Shown here: piece by piece, positions 1 through 6,536 of the stretch
Position numbering within the stretch: the stretch's first letter is position 1
How the letters are laid out: each line of letters opens with the position of its first letter
Source: Proteobacteria bacterium UBA7415
GTDB lineage: Bacteria > Pseudomonadota > Gammaproteobacteria > Arenicellales > Arenicellaceae
DNA length: 13,699 nucleotides
NCBI GenBank assembly: GCA_002470515.1
Contig: DKML01000014.1
Location: 70,976-84,674, forward strand
Direction of reading: 5' to 3'
Program-made: the position numbers and the translations under genes
The notes under the pieces: model-generated
Databases searched by the model: none
What the model was told of the DNA's origin: nothing
Seen by the model: only the letters and a program-made list of their open reading frames with translations

Positions 1-183
1 CCCCCCCCCCCTAATTGATCTCTTTTTACAAAAGCCTAGTATTTATATCACCTAGTATTCATATCAAAAGATAGTGACAAAAAGTACACATTTTTCAATA
101 AGTGTTGAGTTTTTTTCTTAACTCCTTGAATTTTATCGGAAAAATACCTTTTTTCGAGAGCGAAAAACAGGTGACAATTTTTG
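1..183. repeat. AT-rich non-coding edge with poly-C, 16-bp tandem repeat and inverted repeats
   Basis: No gene is seen here. The window opens with 11 C residues, which may be a contig-end artefact. Two adjacent 16-bp units at 35-50 and 51-66 (CCTAGTATTTATATCA, then the same with one T to C change) form a tandem repeat. An 11-bp inverted pair, AGTGACAAAAA at 73-83 and TTTTTGTCACT at 178-188, encloses about 95 bp of AT-rich DNA. No target-site duplication is visible outside the pair, so it is not called a mobile element. Confidence 0.6.
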
Positions 184-187
184 TCAC
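149..187 (-). terminator. Probable terminator hairpins after the membrane-HTH gene
   Basis: Read on the minus strand, a perfect 7-bp hairpin GTGACAA-aaa-TTGTCAC (187-171) overlaps the stop codon at 184-186 and is followed by CTGTTTTT. A second 7-bp hairpin with arms at 150-156 and 161-167 (TTTTTCG/CGAAAAA, 4-nt loop) follows at once. The first stem is only moderately G+C-rich, so termination is likely but may be weak. Both hairpins could act in either direction. Confidence 0.45.
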
Positions 188-1038
188 TCTAGACCATATT
201 TAGATGATTTGTATCGAAAGGACCTAAATGAGAGTCCGAGAAGGGCTGCGGCGTTAGTTTTATTGCCGTTTGTTTTGTGTAGGGTGGTTTCGATTGCTTT
301 TATTTCTTCGCGTATCAAATAAGCTTCAAGCGACTCATCTCCAGGCACGTATCCTTGGATTTGGTTTTTACGAATCAAGTACGCCATCCAAGAAATCAAA
401 AGTGCGCTAATTAGCAAAATGGCGCCGCTGCCTGAAAGAGCTTCGAGTGATAAGTTGCTGCCACCGTCGTGTACGAGTAATACATCGATTTGTTCGATAG
501 CGATTAGCAGGAATGCAGCAGATGCTAAGGCTAGTGCGTGGCGTCTGGTTAATGCGACACTGCCCGTTGTCACTATCACAAAGTAGACAAAGAACCAGTC
601 GTTGCTACTCGCTCCGCTAATATGGATTAACGTGGTTGTCAGAATCAGGTCGATCACAAATTGGGTTGCAAGGATCCGCTCGATCTCATATTTCTGGGTT
701 CTTGATAAATAGCTAAAAACAATCGCTGACATTAACAAGGTCAACGTTGCTGGGAGAAACACTCGCGGCACGTGTTCAGATAGGTCTGTGTGTGCGGCAG
801 TAATGTTTAAGTCAATCGCGATATCAACAAGTAGGAAGATGGCGAAAGCGTATCGCACTATGTTAAGAACAAGAATGGCTCGCCAAGTCTGTTCGCGCAG
901 CTCCTTGTGATCCAGCAGGAGGGTATCGAGAGACTCTTCTGAGTGGCGCTCTTCAAACTGCTTTGCAGCCTTCACTTTTAGCTCACTGGCTAAACGAGGA
1001 TTGGCAATGGACACTAAATCGTGTTGGGGGCGATTCAT
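184..1038 (-). CDS. PilS-like membrane domain fused to PilR-like Fis-type HTH (membrane-bound regulator)
   Basis: A 284-aa protein. Residues 1-50 are a charged cytoplasmic leader. About six membrane helices follow (approximately 54-76, 92-111, 122-140, 147-164, 168-188, 204-222). Their sequence, especially the FVIDLILTTTLIHISGASS stretch at 127-145, resembles the sensor region of the type IV pilus kinase PilS. A short linker then leads to residues 233-284, which look like the extreme C-terminus of PilR (SLEAYL at 236-241, GNKTNAAALLGLSFRSFRY at 258-276), a Fis-type helix-turn-helix. The histidine-kinase core of PilS and the receiver and sigma54 AAA+ domains of PilR are all missing, yet the frame is open throughout. 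It could be a membrane-tethered one-component DNA-binding regulator, or the product of an in-frame deletion across adjacent pilS and pilR. No strong Shine-Dalgarno is seen before the ATG at 1038. The domain assignment is recalled family resemblance, not a search result. Confidence 0.75.
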   Translation of the reverse strand: MNRPQHDLVSIANPRLASELKVKAAKQFEERHSEESLDTLLLDHKELREQTWRAILVLNIVRYAFAIFLLVDIAIDLNITAAHTDLSEHVPRVFLPATLTLLMSAIVFSYLSRTQKYEIERILATQFVIDLILTTTLIHISGASSNDWFFVYFVIVTTGSVALTRRHALALASAAFLLIAIEQIDVLLVHDGGSNLSLEALSGSGAILLISALLISWMAYLIRKNQIQGYVPGDESLEAYLIREEIKAIETTLHKTNGNKTNAAALLGLSFRSFRYKSSKYGLE

Positions 1039-1122
1039 GGGTGATGGTGGACGTTTCTTAGCAAAATTTTTAGCACTCTGTATATGTTTCTTTAGCCGAT
1101 TCTAGATATCGTTATAAATAGC

Positions 1123-1184
1123 ATTCTAAGTTGGTTTTACGCGGTTAAGCAATTTCTTATTGGACATTTCTTATTGGCCAATAA
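1123..1184 (-). promoter_or_regulatory. Candidate promoter and tandem-repeat operator for the membrane-HTH gene
   Basis: On the minus strand a -35-like TTGCTT (1152-1147) and a -10-like TAGAAT (1128-1123) are separated by 18 bp and lie about 85 bp upstream of the start at 1038. Abutting the -35 are two perfect copies of CCAATAAGAAAT (1177-1166 and 1163-1152) with a 14-bp period. The outer copy merges into a perfect 14-bp palindrome TTATTGGCCAATAA (1171-1184). Such an arrangement is expected for an activator or autoregulator site. The promoter elements are eyeballed matches. Confidence 0.4.
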
Positions 1185-1503
1185 CGCACATTTAAGAGGA
1201 AATTAGCATTGGGTTTTATGTGTATTGAAATATCGTAAAGGTGTTCTTGTGGCCGACACCTTGCGCTGAATTCGAAGACATTAACCCAATTATGGTAAGG
1301 CTAGCATAAAGATGGCAGCCGCAAGTAGTTGGGTTTGGATGTTCAGTTCTGCATTAGTATTAAGCGTATGGCCCTTACTGATCGATGTTAACCCTTTGGA
1401 AGGGTCTTGTGTTACTAAAACTGAACTAGCCTGTTAGGCAGTAGTGATTTCAATTACGGTCGATTTTGGTGTATTGATCGGCGTATTCTGTAAGGGAACC
1501 AAG
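1185..1503. other. Intergenic stretch downstream of comF
   Basis: There is no recognisable gene in this stretch. A 41-codon plus-strand reading frame (1312-1437) encodes a hydrophobic peptide starting MAAASSWVWMFSSALVLSVW, but it has a poor ribosome-binding site and no family I know. A small hairpin ACCCTT-TGG-AAGGGT (1391-1405) lies downstream of comF on the minus strand but lacks a T-run, so it is not called a terminator. Confidence 0.4.
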
Positions 1504-2247
1504 CTAAGGACTCAGGGCGACGCACACTGCTGTGATGCTTTCAACATTGTTTTGCTTCAACAGTTTAGCGGCGCTTCGAAGAGTAGCTCCGGTAGTTAAA
1601 ACATCGTCGATGAGGAGTATTTTAGGTTTCATGTCGTCGTTTCTATACCTGGCTGCGTTCTCAAGTATTGAATGATTCACCTTAAATTGCCCGTTAGCCT
1701 GTCGCAAACGCGCAGACCGGCTGCTGCCCACTTGGCTGGGTGACTTGTCTCTTTTGTACAAGGCTGTGTAGTAAACAGGAATACAGAGCGCTGATCCTAA
1801 GTGCTTCGCTAATAGAGCGGCGGGATTAAAGCCGCGGTGTTTCAGTTTTCCGCGTTCACTTGGTATCGGTACGATTCCTGTATACCCTTGTTCACTAGAA
1901 ATGCTGAAACCCTCCTCTAGTTCCTGCAGCAGAATGTCGGTGAGAGGGCGAGCCAACTGAGGTTTAAGGCCGTATTTAATGGCTTTTACTGTTTCAGCAA
2001 TCGTTCCATTAAACCAAAATGGTGCGATGGTTTGGTTTTGTGGACATGGGGCAGTTAAGCACGCACCACACGTATCTGTTACAACCCCAAGCGCTTGCCC
2101 GCAGCGACGACACGAAAAACCTACTCTCGGTAGTTCGTTTTGGCACTGTTGACAAAGCAAAGCCCATACCGTTAGAGGGTCTTCGCAGCAACGACAGAAT
2201 TGCGGAAAAAGGACATCAAGGGTGCTGTTGAGGGGCATTTTGAACAT
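1504..2247 (-). CDS. comF: ComF family phosphoribosyltransferase-like protein
   Basis: A 247-aa protein. The N-terminus is Cys-rich with paired cysteines (C18, C20, C21, C32, C35, C46, C49, C60, C63), as in the zinc-binding part of ComF/GntX. The C-terminus has a type I phosphoribosyltransferase fold: VPIPSERGKLKHRGFNPA at 126-143, the QVGSSRSAR..N..F element at 172-188, and the PRPP-loop motif LLIDDVLTTGAT at 211-222. ComF is linked to DNA uptake in naturally competent bacteria and GntX to use of DNA as a nutrient; its enzymatic substrate is not established. The ATG at 2247 is preceded by AAGG at reasonable distance; Met4 is an alternative with no better site. It lies divergent to the oxidase operon with no obvious functional link. 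Length and motifs are normal for the family. Confidence 0.93.
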   Translation of the reverse strand: MFKMPLNSTLDVLFPQFCRCCEDPLTVWALLCQQCQNELPRVGFSCRRCGQALGVVTDTCGACLTAPCPQNQTIAPFWFNGTIAETVKAIKYGLKPQLARPLTDILLQELEEGFSISSEQGYTGIVPIPSERGKLKHRGFNPAALLAKHLGSALCIPVYYTALYKRDKSPSQVGSSRSARLRQANGQFKVNHSILENAARYRNDDMKPKILLIDDVLTTGATLRSAAKLLKQNNVESITAVCVALSP

Positions 2248-2693
2248 AAATTGGCCTTGTGTACAGGCTATATGCTGTGCAAGTATCTCTACTCTGTAAT
2301 GAAGGTTGCATTGTTACTCACGCCACGACAATGTGCGAGACTGAAATATATTGTGGCAGTTGGTCATTTGCGCGCTATTGTTTGGACTTGAAGAATCTCT
2401 TTCTCGACGCGTTAAAAGAGAGTATTTGGTTGCTGTAGCATTGCCCATGTGATACCTTCTCACCGCCCCAAAGCTGGCTTTAAATAACGGCGCTTCAATT
2501 CACATCGGTGAACTTTTTTGTGACGGTCGGTGTTAAGATACCAGCTCTGCAATTGCACTGATAAGTTGAGCAAATTACTGCCCAAACAGTGAGCAGCAGT
2601 TTGTTTGGAATAGTGTGTTAATTCTGTAGATGGTATTAACGCGTTAATAATAAGCGGGGTCGAAATAATGTTTACATTGGAGACTCTAAAACT
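2248..2693. promoter_or_regulatory. Divergent intergenic region with the oxidase operon leader
   Basis: 446 bp between divergent comF and coxB must hold both promoters. No unambiguous -35/-10 pair is visible. A perfect 16-bp palindrome TATTAACGCGTTAATA (2634-2649) lies 45-60 bp before the coxB start and includes TGGTATTAA, which resembles an extended -10. A small hairpin TTCAC-ATCG-GTGAA (2499-2512) is followed by C and six T residues, resembling a weak plus-strand terminator in the middle of the gap. Small reading frames here look spurious. Confidence 0.45.
2634..2649. promoter_or_regulatory. 16-bp perfect palindrome, candidate operator before coxB
   Basis: TATTAACGCGTTAATA reads the same on both strands and lies between the expected promoter zone and the coxB ribosome-binding site (TTGGAGA at 2677-2683). 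A symmetric site of this length suits a dimeric regulator controlling the oxidase operon. I do not recognise it as a known consensus such as Fnr or ArcA, so the regulator is unknown. Confidence 0.4.
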
Positions 2694-2723
2694 ATGTCTT
2701 TATCTATGATGTCTATATCTATG
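2694..2723 (+). repeat. 15-bp tandem duplication at the coxB start
   Basis: ATGTCTTTATCTATG (2694-2708) is followed directly by ATGTCTATATCTATG (2709-2723), 14 of 15 bases identical. It encodes MSLSM then MSISM and so duplicates the initiation region. The ribosome-binding site is placed correctly only for the first copy. Confidence 0.85.
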
Positions 2724-3974
2724 CTTACAAAATCTGTTAGCAGTAGCGTTCGACGCGGCCTTGCAATGATTGCATTGTGGTCAGTCAGCGCCATCGCAAT
2801 GGCCGAATACCGATTGAACTTCCAAGATCCAGTAACAGAGGTGGCACGTGATATTTATTCACTGCACATGCTGATCTTCTGGATTTGTGTGGCTATTTTT
2901 GTCGCCGTGTTCTCAGTCATGTTCTATTCAATCTTTAAACACCGTAAGAGCAAGAATTACGAGCCTGCTAAATTCAGTCACAGTACGTCTGTTGAGATTG
3001 TATGGACGGTAATCCCATTCTTGATTCTTATTGCTATGGCTATACCCGCCACGCAAGTGCTTATTAAAATGGAAGATACGACCAAATCCGACCTCACTAT
3101 TAAGATCACTGGTTACCAGTGGAAATGGGGTTATGAGTATATGGATGGTAGTGATATTAACTTTTTCGCTACGCTTGCAACACCTCGTTCGCAGATCGAC
3201 CAGTTTGATGTCGAAAATGCCGAGCCTCAAGGTGAGAATTATCTATTAGAGACAGACAACCATCTTGTTGTGCCGTCAGGCCGTAAGGTGCGTGCATTGA
3301 TTACTGCTAACGATGTAATTCACGCTTGGTGGATACCCGCGTTTGGCTCTAAGAAAGATGCGATCCCTGGCTATATTAATGAACTTTGGTTTCGCGTAGA
3401 CGAAGGCAAAGAGGGAATTTACCGAGGACAATGCGCTGAGTTGTGTGGCAAAGACCATGCCTTTATGCCGATTGTGGTCGAAGTGGTGACTGGCGATGAG
3501 TTTGACGCCTGGGTCGCTGCGGGTGGATCGTTTGATGGTGTAGAAGGCATGGCAGAAGAAGCCAGTGCGCAGGATGCAGGTGAAGTGATGGCGGAAGTAG
3601 CAACTGATGTTGTTGATGCTGTCGTTCCTGCGGTTGAAGCGGCTGAGCCCGTATCAGCAAAAACCTACACTAAGGAAGAGTTAATCGCAAAAGGTGCGGA
3701 AGTTGCATCCAATTGCCTAGCTTGTCACGGCGCAGATGGCAAAGGTATCCCAGGTGTGTTTCCTGCGGTTGCGGGCAGTGCTATTGCTACTGGCCCAATT
3801 GAGGACCATATCGACATTGTAATGTTCGGCAAAGCGGGCACAGCTATGGCCGCGTTTGCAGGACAGCTGAGCGATGAAGACATAGCTGCAGTAATCACAT
3901 ACCAACGTAATTCATATGGCAACGACACGGGTGACGTGGTTTTGCCGTCTGACATTAAAGCGAAAAGACAGTAG
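2694..3974 (+). CDS. coxB: Cytochrome c oxidase subunit II with C-terminal cytochrome c domain
   Basis: A 426-aa protein. Subunit II accepts electrons from cytochrome c through the binuclear CuA centre and passes them to heme a in CoxA. A basic and hydrophobic signal region (about 19-37, probable cleavage after AMA) precedes two membrane helices (about 57-80 and 102-123). The aromatic motif YQWKWGYEY is at 141-149. The CuA ligands are all present: H210, C247, E249, C251, H255, M258. An acidic Ala/Glu/Val-rich linker (about 283-324) leads to a class I cytochrome c domain with CLACH at 341-345 and a likely axial Met near 384. The fused heme domain makes it caa3-like and could relay electrons directly. 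The start follows GGAG at 2679-2682; the first ten codons are a near-exact 15-bp tandem duplication, so Met6 is a possible secondary start. It is first in the operon, 19 bp before coxA. Confidence 0.97.
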   Translation: MSLSMMSISMLTKSVSSSVRRGLAMIALWSVSAIAMAEYRLNFQDPVTEVARDIYSLHMLIFWICVAIFVAVFSVMFYSIFKHRKSKNYEPAKFSHSTSVEIVWTVIPFLILIAMAIPATQVLIKMEDTTKSDLTIKITGYQWKWGYEYMDGSDINFFATLATPRSQIDQFDVENAEPQGENYLLETDNHLVVPSGRKVRALITANDVIHAWWIPAFGSKKDAIPGYINELWFRVDEGKEGIYRGQCAELCGKDHAFMPIVVEVVTGDEFDAWVAAGGSFDGVEGMAEEASAQDAGEVMAEVATDVVDAVVPAVEAAEPVSAKTYTKEELIAKGAEVASNCLACHGADGKGIPGVFPAVAGSAIATGPIEDHIDIVMFGKAGTAMAAFAGQLSDEDIAAVITYQRNSYGNDTGDVVLPSDIKAKRQ

Positions 3975-3993
3975 AGAGTTTAGGAGATAAATC

Positions 3994-5580
3994 ATGGCAA
4001 ATGTAGCCGCAGAACACGATCATCACGACGATCATGATCACCACATGCCAACCGGCTTTAAGCGTTGGTGCATGTCTACCAATCATAAGGATATTGGTAC
4101 GCTTTATCTAATTTTTTCGCTCACCATGCTTATGCTTGGTGGCGCGATGGCACTGGTTATTCGTGCGGAATTATTTCAACCTGGGTTGCAGTTTGTAGAT
4201 CCGCATTTTTTCAACCAAATGACCACCATGCACGCCCTTATAATGGTGTTTGGCGCGGTTATGCCTGGTTTCGTTGGTTTTGCCAACTGGATGATCCCAC
4301 TCATGGTGGGTGCTCCAGATATGGCGCTGCCGCGTATGAATAACTGGAGTTTCTGGATTCTTCCATTTGCATTCTCCATTTTGTTGTTGAGCTTCTTTGT
4401 CCCTGGCGGCGCGCCCGCTGCCGGGTGGACTCTTTATGCACCCCTGACTATTCAGGGTGGTATGAGCGTCGACATGGGTATTGTGGCGATTCACATGATG
4501 GGTATTTCGTCCATTATGGGCGCAATTAACGTAATTGTTACGGTGCTGAATATGCGCGCACCGGGCATGACGTTGATGAAAATGCCTATGTTTGTTTGGA
4601 CTTGGTTGATTACCGCATTCTTGTTAATTGCGGTAATGCCGGTATTTGCTGGCGCAGTAACGATGTTGTTGACTGATCGTCATTTTGGTACGGCATTCTT
4701 CAACCCAGCAGGCGGCGGTGACCCTGTTTTGTATCAACACATTTTCTGGTTCTTCGGACATCCAGAGGTGTACATCATGATCTTGCCAGCGTTTGGCATC
4801 ATCTCGCACATTATTCCAACATTTGCGCGTAAGCCGTTGTTTGGTTACAGCTCAATGGTCTTTGCCACGGGTGCTATCGCATTCTTGTCGTTCATTGTAT
4901 GGGCGCACCACATGTTTACCGTGGGAATGCCGCTCGAGGGCGAGCTGTTCTTTATGTACGCAACGATGCTGATATCGGTGCCGACCGGCGTCAAAGTCTT
5001 TAACTGGGTTACCACCATGTGGCGCGGTTCTATGACGTTTGAAACACCGATGTTGTACGCAATTGGTGTGGTTTTCTTATTCACTCTAGGCGGTTTGTCT
5101 GGATTGATGCTAGCGATTACTCCAGCTGACTTTCAGTACCATGATACGTATTTTGTAGTGGCTCACTTTCACTATGTGCTGTTCTCTGGTGCGGTTATGG
5201 CGATGTTTGGTGGAGCCTTTTTCTGGCTACCAAAATGGACAGGTCACATGTACAACGAGACCTTGGGTAAGATCCACTTCTGGTTGACCGCAATATTCTT
5301 TAATATTACGTTCTTCCCACAACACTTCTTAGGTCTAGCCGGTATGCCACGTCGTTATGCCGACTACCCTGTTCAGTTTACTGAGTTCAATATGATTTCG
5401 TCAGTGGGCGCATTCGGTCTTGGTTTGTCACAATTGCTGTTCATCTATATTGTGATTGCGACTGTTCGTGGTGGTAAGAAAGCAACAGCTGAAGTGTGGG
5501 ATAACCCAGAAGGTCTAGAATGGACAGTGCCTTCACCAGCACCTTTCCATACCTTTGAAACACCTCCTACAGTTAAGTAG
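3994..5580 (+). CDS. coxA: Cytochrome c oxidase subunit I (type A1 heme-copper oxidase)
   Basis: A 528-aa catalytic subunit that reduces O2 to water at the heme a3-CuB site and pumps protons across the inner membrane. About twelve membrane helices are present. Ligands are intact: low-spin heme H80 and H393, high-spin heme H391, and CuB H256, H305 and H306. Y260, the expected cross-linked tyrosine, sits in GHPEVY, and E258 of the same motif marks the A1 subtype. D-channel residues D109 and N116/N117 ([12 protein letters not shown]) and K-channel K334 are conserved. Residues 7-17 are His/Asp-rich (six His in [11 protein letters not shown]), possibly metal-binding and common in related proteins. 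A strong AGGAG (3982-3986) lies 7 bp before the ATG. The gene ends with three in-frame stops in a row (TAG TAA TAG). The heme could be a or o; the sequence cannot tell. Confidence 0.98.
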   Translation: MANVAAEHDHHDDHDHHMPTGFKRWCMSTNHKDIGTLYLIFSLTMLMLGGAMALVIRAELFQPGLQFVDPHFFNQMTTMHALIMVFGAVMPGFVGFANWMIPLMVGAPDMALPRMNNWSFWILPFAFSILLLSFFVPGGAPAAGWTLYAPLTIQGGMSVDMGIVAIHMMGISSIMGAINVIVTVLNMRAPGMTLMKMPMFVWTWLITAFLLIAVMPVFAGAVTMLLTDRHFGTAFFNPAGGGDPVLYQHIFWFFGHPEVYIMILPAFGIISHIIPTFARKPLFGYSSMVFATGAIAFLSFIVWAHHMFTVGMPLEGELFFMYATMLISVPTGVKVFNWVTTMWRGSMTFETPMLYAIGVVFLFTLGGLSGLMLAITPADFQYHDTYFVVAHFHYVLFSGAVMAMFGGAFFWLPKWTGHMYNETLGKIHFWLTAIFFNITFFPQHFLGLAGMPRRYADYPVQFTEFNMISSVGAFGLGLSQLLFIYIVIATVRGGKKATAEVWDNPEGLEWTVPSPAPFHTFETPPTVK

Positions 5581-5637
5581 TAATAGAATAATTACTTAAC
5601 TACAAAAGTTTCGGACACAAGTTTCGAACATAAGGTT

Positions 5638-5748
5638 ATGAAAAACGACAGGAATGATAAGCAACGAATAAGTAACGCGCGTTTTGCGTTACTTATTGCA
5701 GTTATTCCTATCGTATTGTTTGTATTGGCTTTTTTCATAAAAATGTAA
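5638..5748 (+). CDS. Small single-helix protein of the oxidase operon (likely small assembly protein)
   Basis: A 36-codon frame between coxA and ctaG. The product has a charged N-terminus (MKNDRNDKQR) and one membrane helix (about residues 15-34), ending FFIKM. Short proteins with a basic head, an N-A-R-like segment and one helix are found at this exact place in other proteobacterial oxidase operons, annotated as cytochrome oxidase small assembly proteins. Position and architecture support a real gene, but the Shine-Dalgarno (AAGG at 5632-5635) is unusually close to the ATG. A perfect 12-bp inverted repeat lies inside the coding sequence. Its role, presumably in oxidase assembly, is inferred from context. 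Confidence 0.6.
   Translation: MKNDRNDKQRISNARFALLIAVIPIVLFVLAFFIKM
5667..5697 (+). repeat. 12-bp perfect hairpin inside the small oxidase-operon gene
   Basis: AATAAGTAACGC (5667-5678) and GCGTTACTTATT (5686-5697) are exact complements around a 7-nt loop. No T-run follows, so this is not a Rho-independent terminator. It could be an mRNA-stabilising or processing stem, or a protein-binding site, separating coxBA from ctaG-coxC. Confidence 0.7.
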
Positions 5749-5774
5749 ATGGCTGATGCCTCGTAAGTAGTTTC

Positions 5775-5799
5775 AAAAGGGCGCTTTCAGCGCCTTTTT
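5775..5799 (+). terminator. Rho-independent terminator between the small gene and ctaG
   Basis: A stem of about 10 bp: AAAAGGGCGC (5775-5784), loop TTTCA, GCGCCTTTTT (5790-5799), with one G-U pair, ending in five T residues. Only 35 bp separate it from the ctaG start, too little for a full separate promoter. ctaG and coxC are therefore probably transcribed by read-through, giving less product than coxBA. Confidence 0.8.
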
Positions 5800-5834
5800 G
5801 ATGGATTGAAAACGATTAGGGAAGAGTTAGAAAC

Positions 5835-6377
5835 GTGGAAAAAAGTACCGCAAATAACCAACAAGGTATTGTTGTTAAGTTAGTTGTCATCGCGCTTTTA
5901 ATGTTTGGTTTTGGTTATGCATTAGTACCGCTCTATGACGCATTTTGTCGTGTTACCGGTTTTGGCGGTAAAACCACTGTGATTGACGAGGCAGCGGCTA
6001 GTGCGGTTCCATTGTCTGATCGTGAGGTTAATGTTACGTTTACCTCGCACAGTCATACGGCGCTTCCTTGGGAGTTTCGGCCAGTTACGCCAATGGTCGA
6101 TATAAAGTTAGGTCAAGTACAAGACGCAGTCTTTTACGTTAAGAACTACTCCGACCGACCCATTACCGGGATGGCAACGTTTAATGTATCGCCACCTCGT
6201 GCTGGTTTTCATTTTAAGAAGACTGAATGTTTCTGTTTTACTAAGCAGGTTTTACAACCTGGTGAAGAGCAGGAAATGTTAGTCAGATTTATGTTGGATA
6301 CTGAAATGCCGGACGATGTGTACGAATTGACACTGTCATACACGTTTTTCGACAATGAAAAGTATGCGGGACAGTAG
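5835..6377 (+). CDS. ctaG: Cytochrome c oxidase assembly protein CtaG/Cox11 (CuB chaperone)
   Basis: A 180-aa membrane-anchored protein that delivers copper to the CuB site of CoxA. One helix (about 12-34) anchors it in the inner membrane, followed by YDAFCRVTG (34-42) and a periplasmic Ig-like domain. The copper-binding motif ECFCFTKQ (131-138, C132 and C134) and the conserved C38 are present, as are LPWEF (77-81) and the C-terminal LSYTFFD. Length is typical. The start is GTG at 5835, preceded by a purine-rich AGGGAAGAG about 10 bp upstream; no in-frame ATG offers a better choice. Stops TAG and TAA are adjacent. It follows an internal terminator and precedes coxC by 159 bp. Confidence 0.96.
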   Translation: MEKSTANNQQGIVVKLVVIALLMFGFGYALVPLYDAFCRVTGFGGKTTVIDEAAASAVPLSDREVNVTFTSHSHTALPWEFRPVTPMVDIKLGQVQDAVFYVKNYSDRPITGMATFNVSPPRAGFHFKKTECFCFTKQVLQPGEEQEMLVRFMLDTEMPDDVYELTLSYTFFDNEKYAGQ

Positions 6378-6536
6378 TAATCTAACTATAATAAGCGGGT
6401 AGAGACGGCCTCGCTGTTTGAGTAGGTTTTTCATTGTTCGCCGTCGGCAATGAGTCATAAGAAATAAAATATTTACTCTAACGTACGCGAAAGAGTAGTT
6501 CAAAGAACACCAGAAAAGTACCTCCGAGGAAAAGCC

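Noticed and set aside
1..11. Poly-C tract as a phase-variable homopolymer
   Set aside because: It lies at the window edge with no gene start nearby and may be an assembly or contig-end artefact.
1391..1405. Hairpin ACCCTT-TGG-AAGGGT as a comF terminator
   Set aside because: The stem is short and no T-run follows on the minus strand.
2200..2391. Plus-strand 63-codon frame overlapping the comF start
   Set aside because: It overlaps comF, has no recognisable family or ribosome-binding site, and lies partly in the promoter gap.
3463..3660. Minus-strand frame rich in Gln, Pro and Leu opposite coxB
   Set aside because: It mirrors the Ala/Glu/Val-rich linker of coxB and has no start signal; it is a shadow of the real gene.
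3994..4050. His/Asp-rich N-terminus of CoxA as a novel metal-binding extension
   Set aside because: Similar His-rich leaders are, from memory, common in subunit I of Pseudomonas-type oxidases, so it is noted in the gene entry but not listed as novel.
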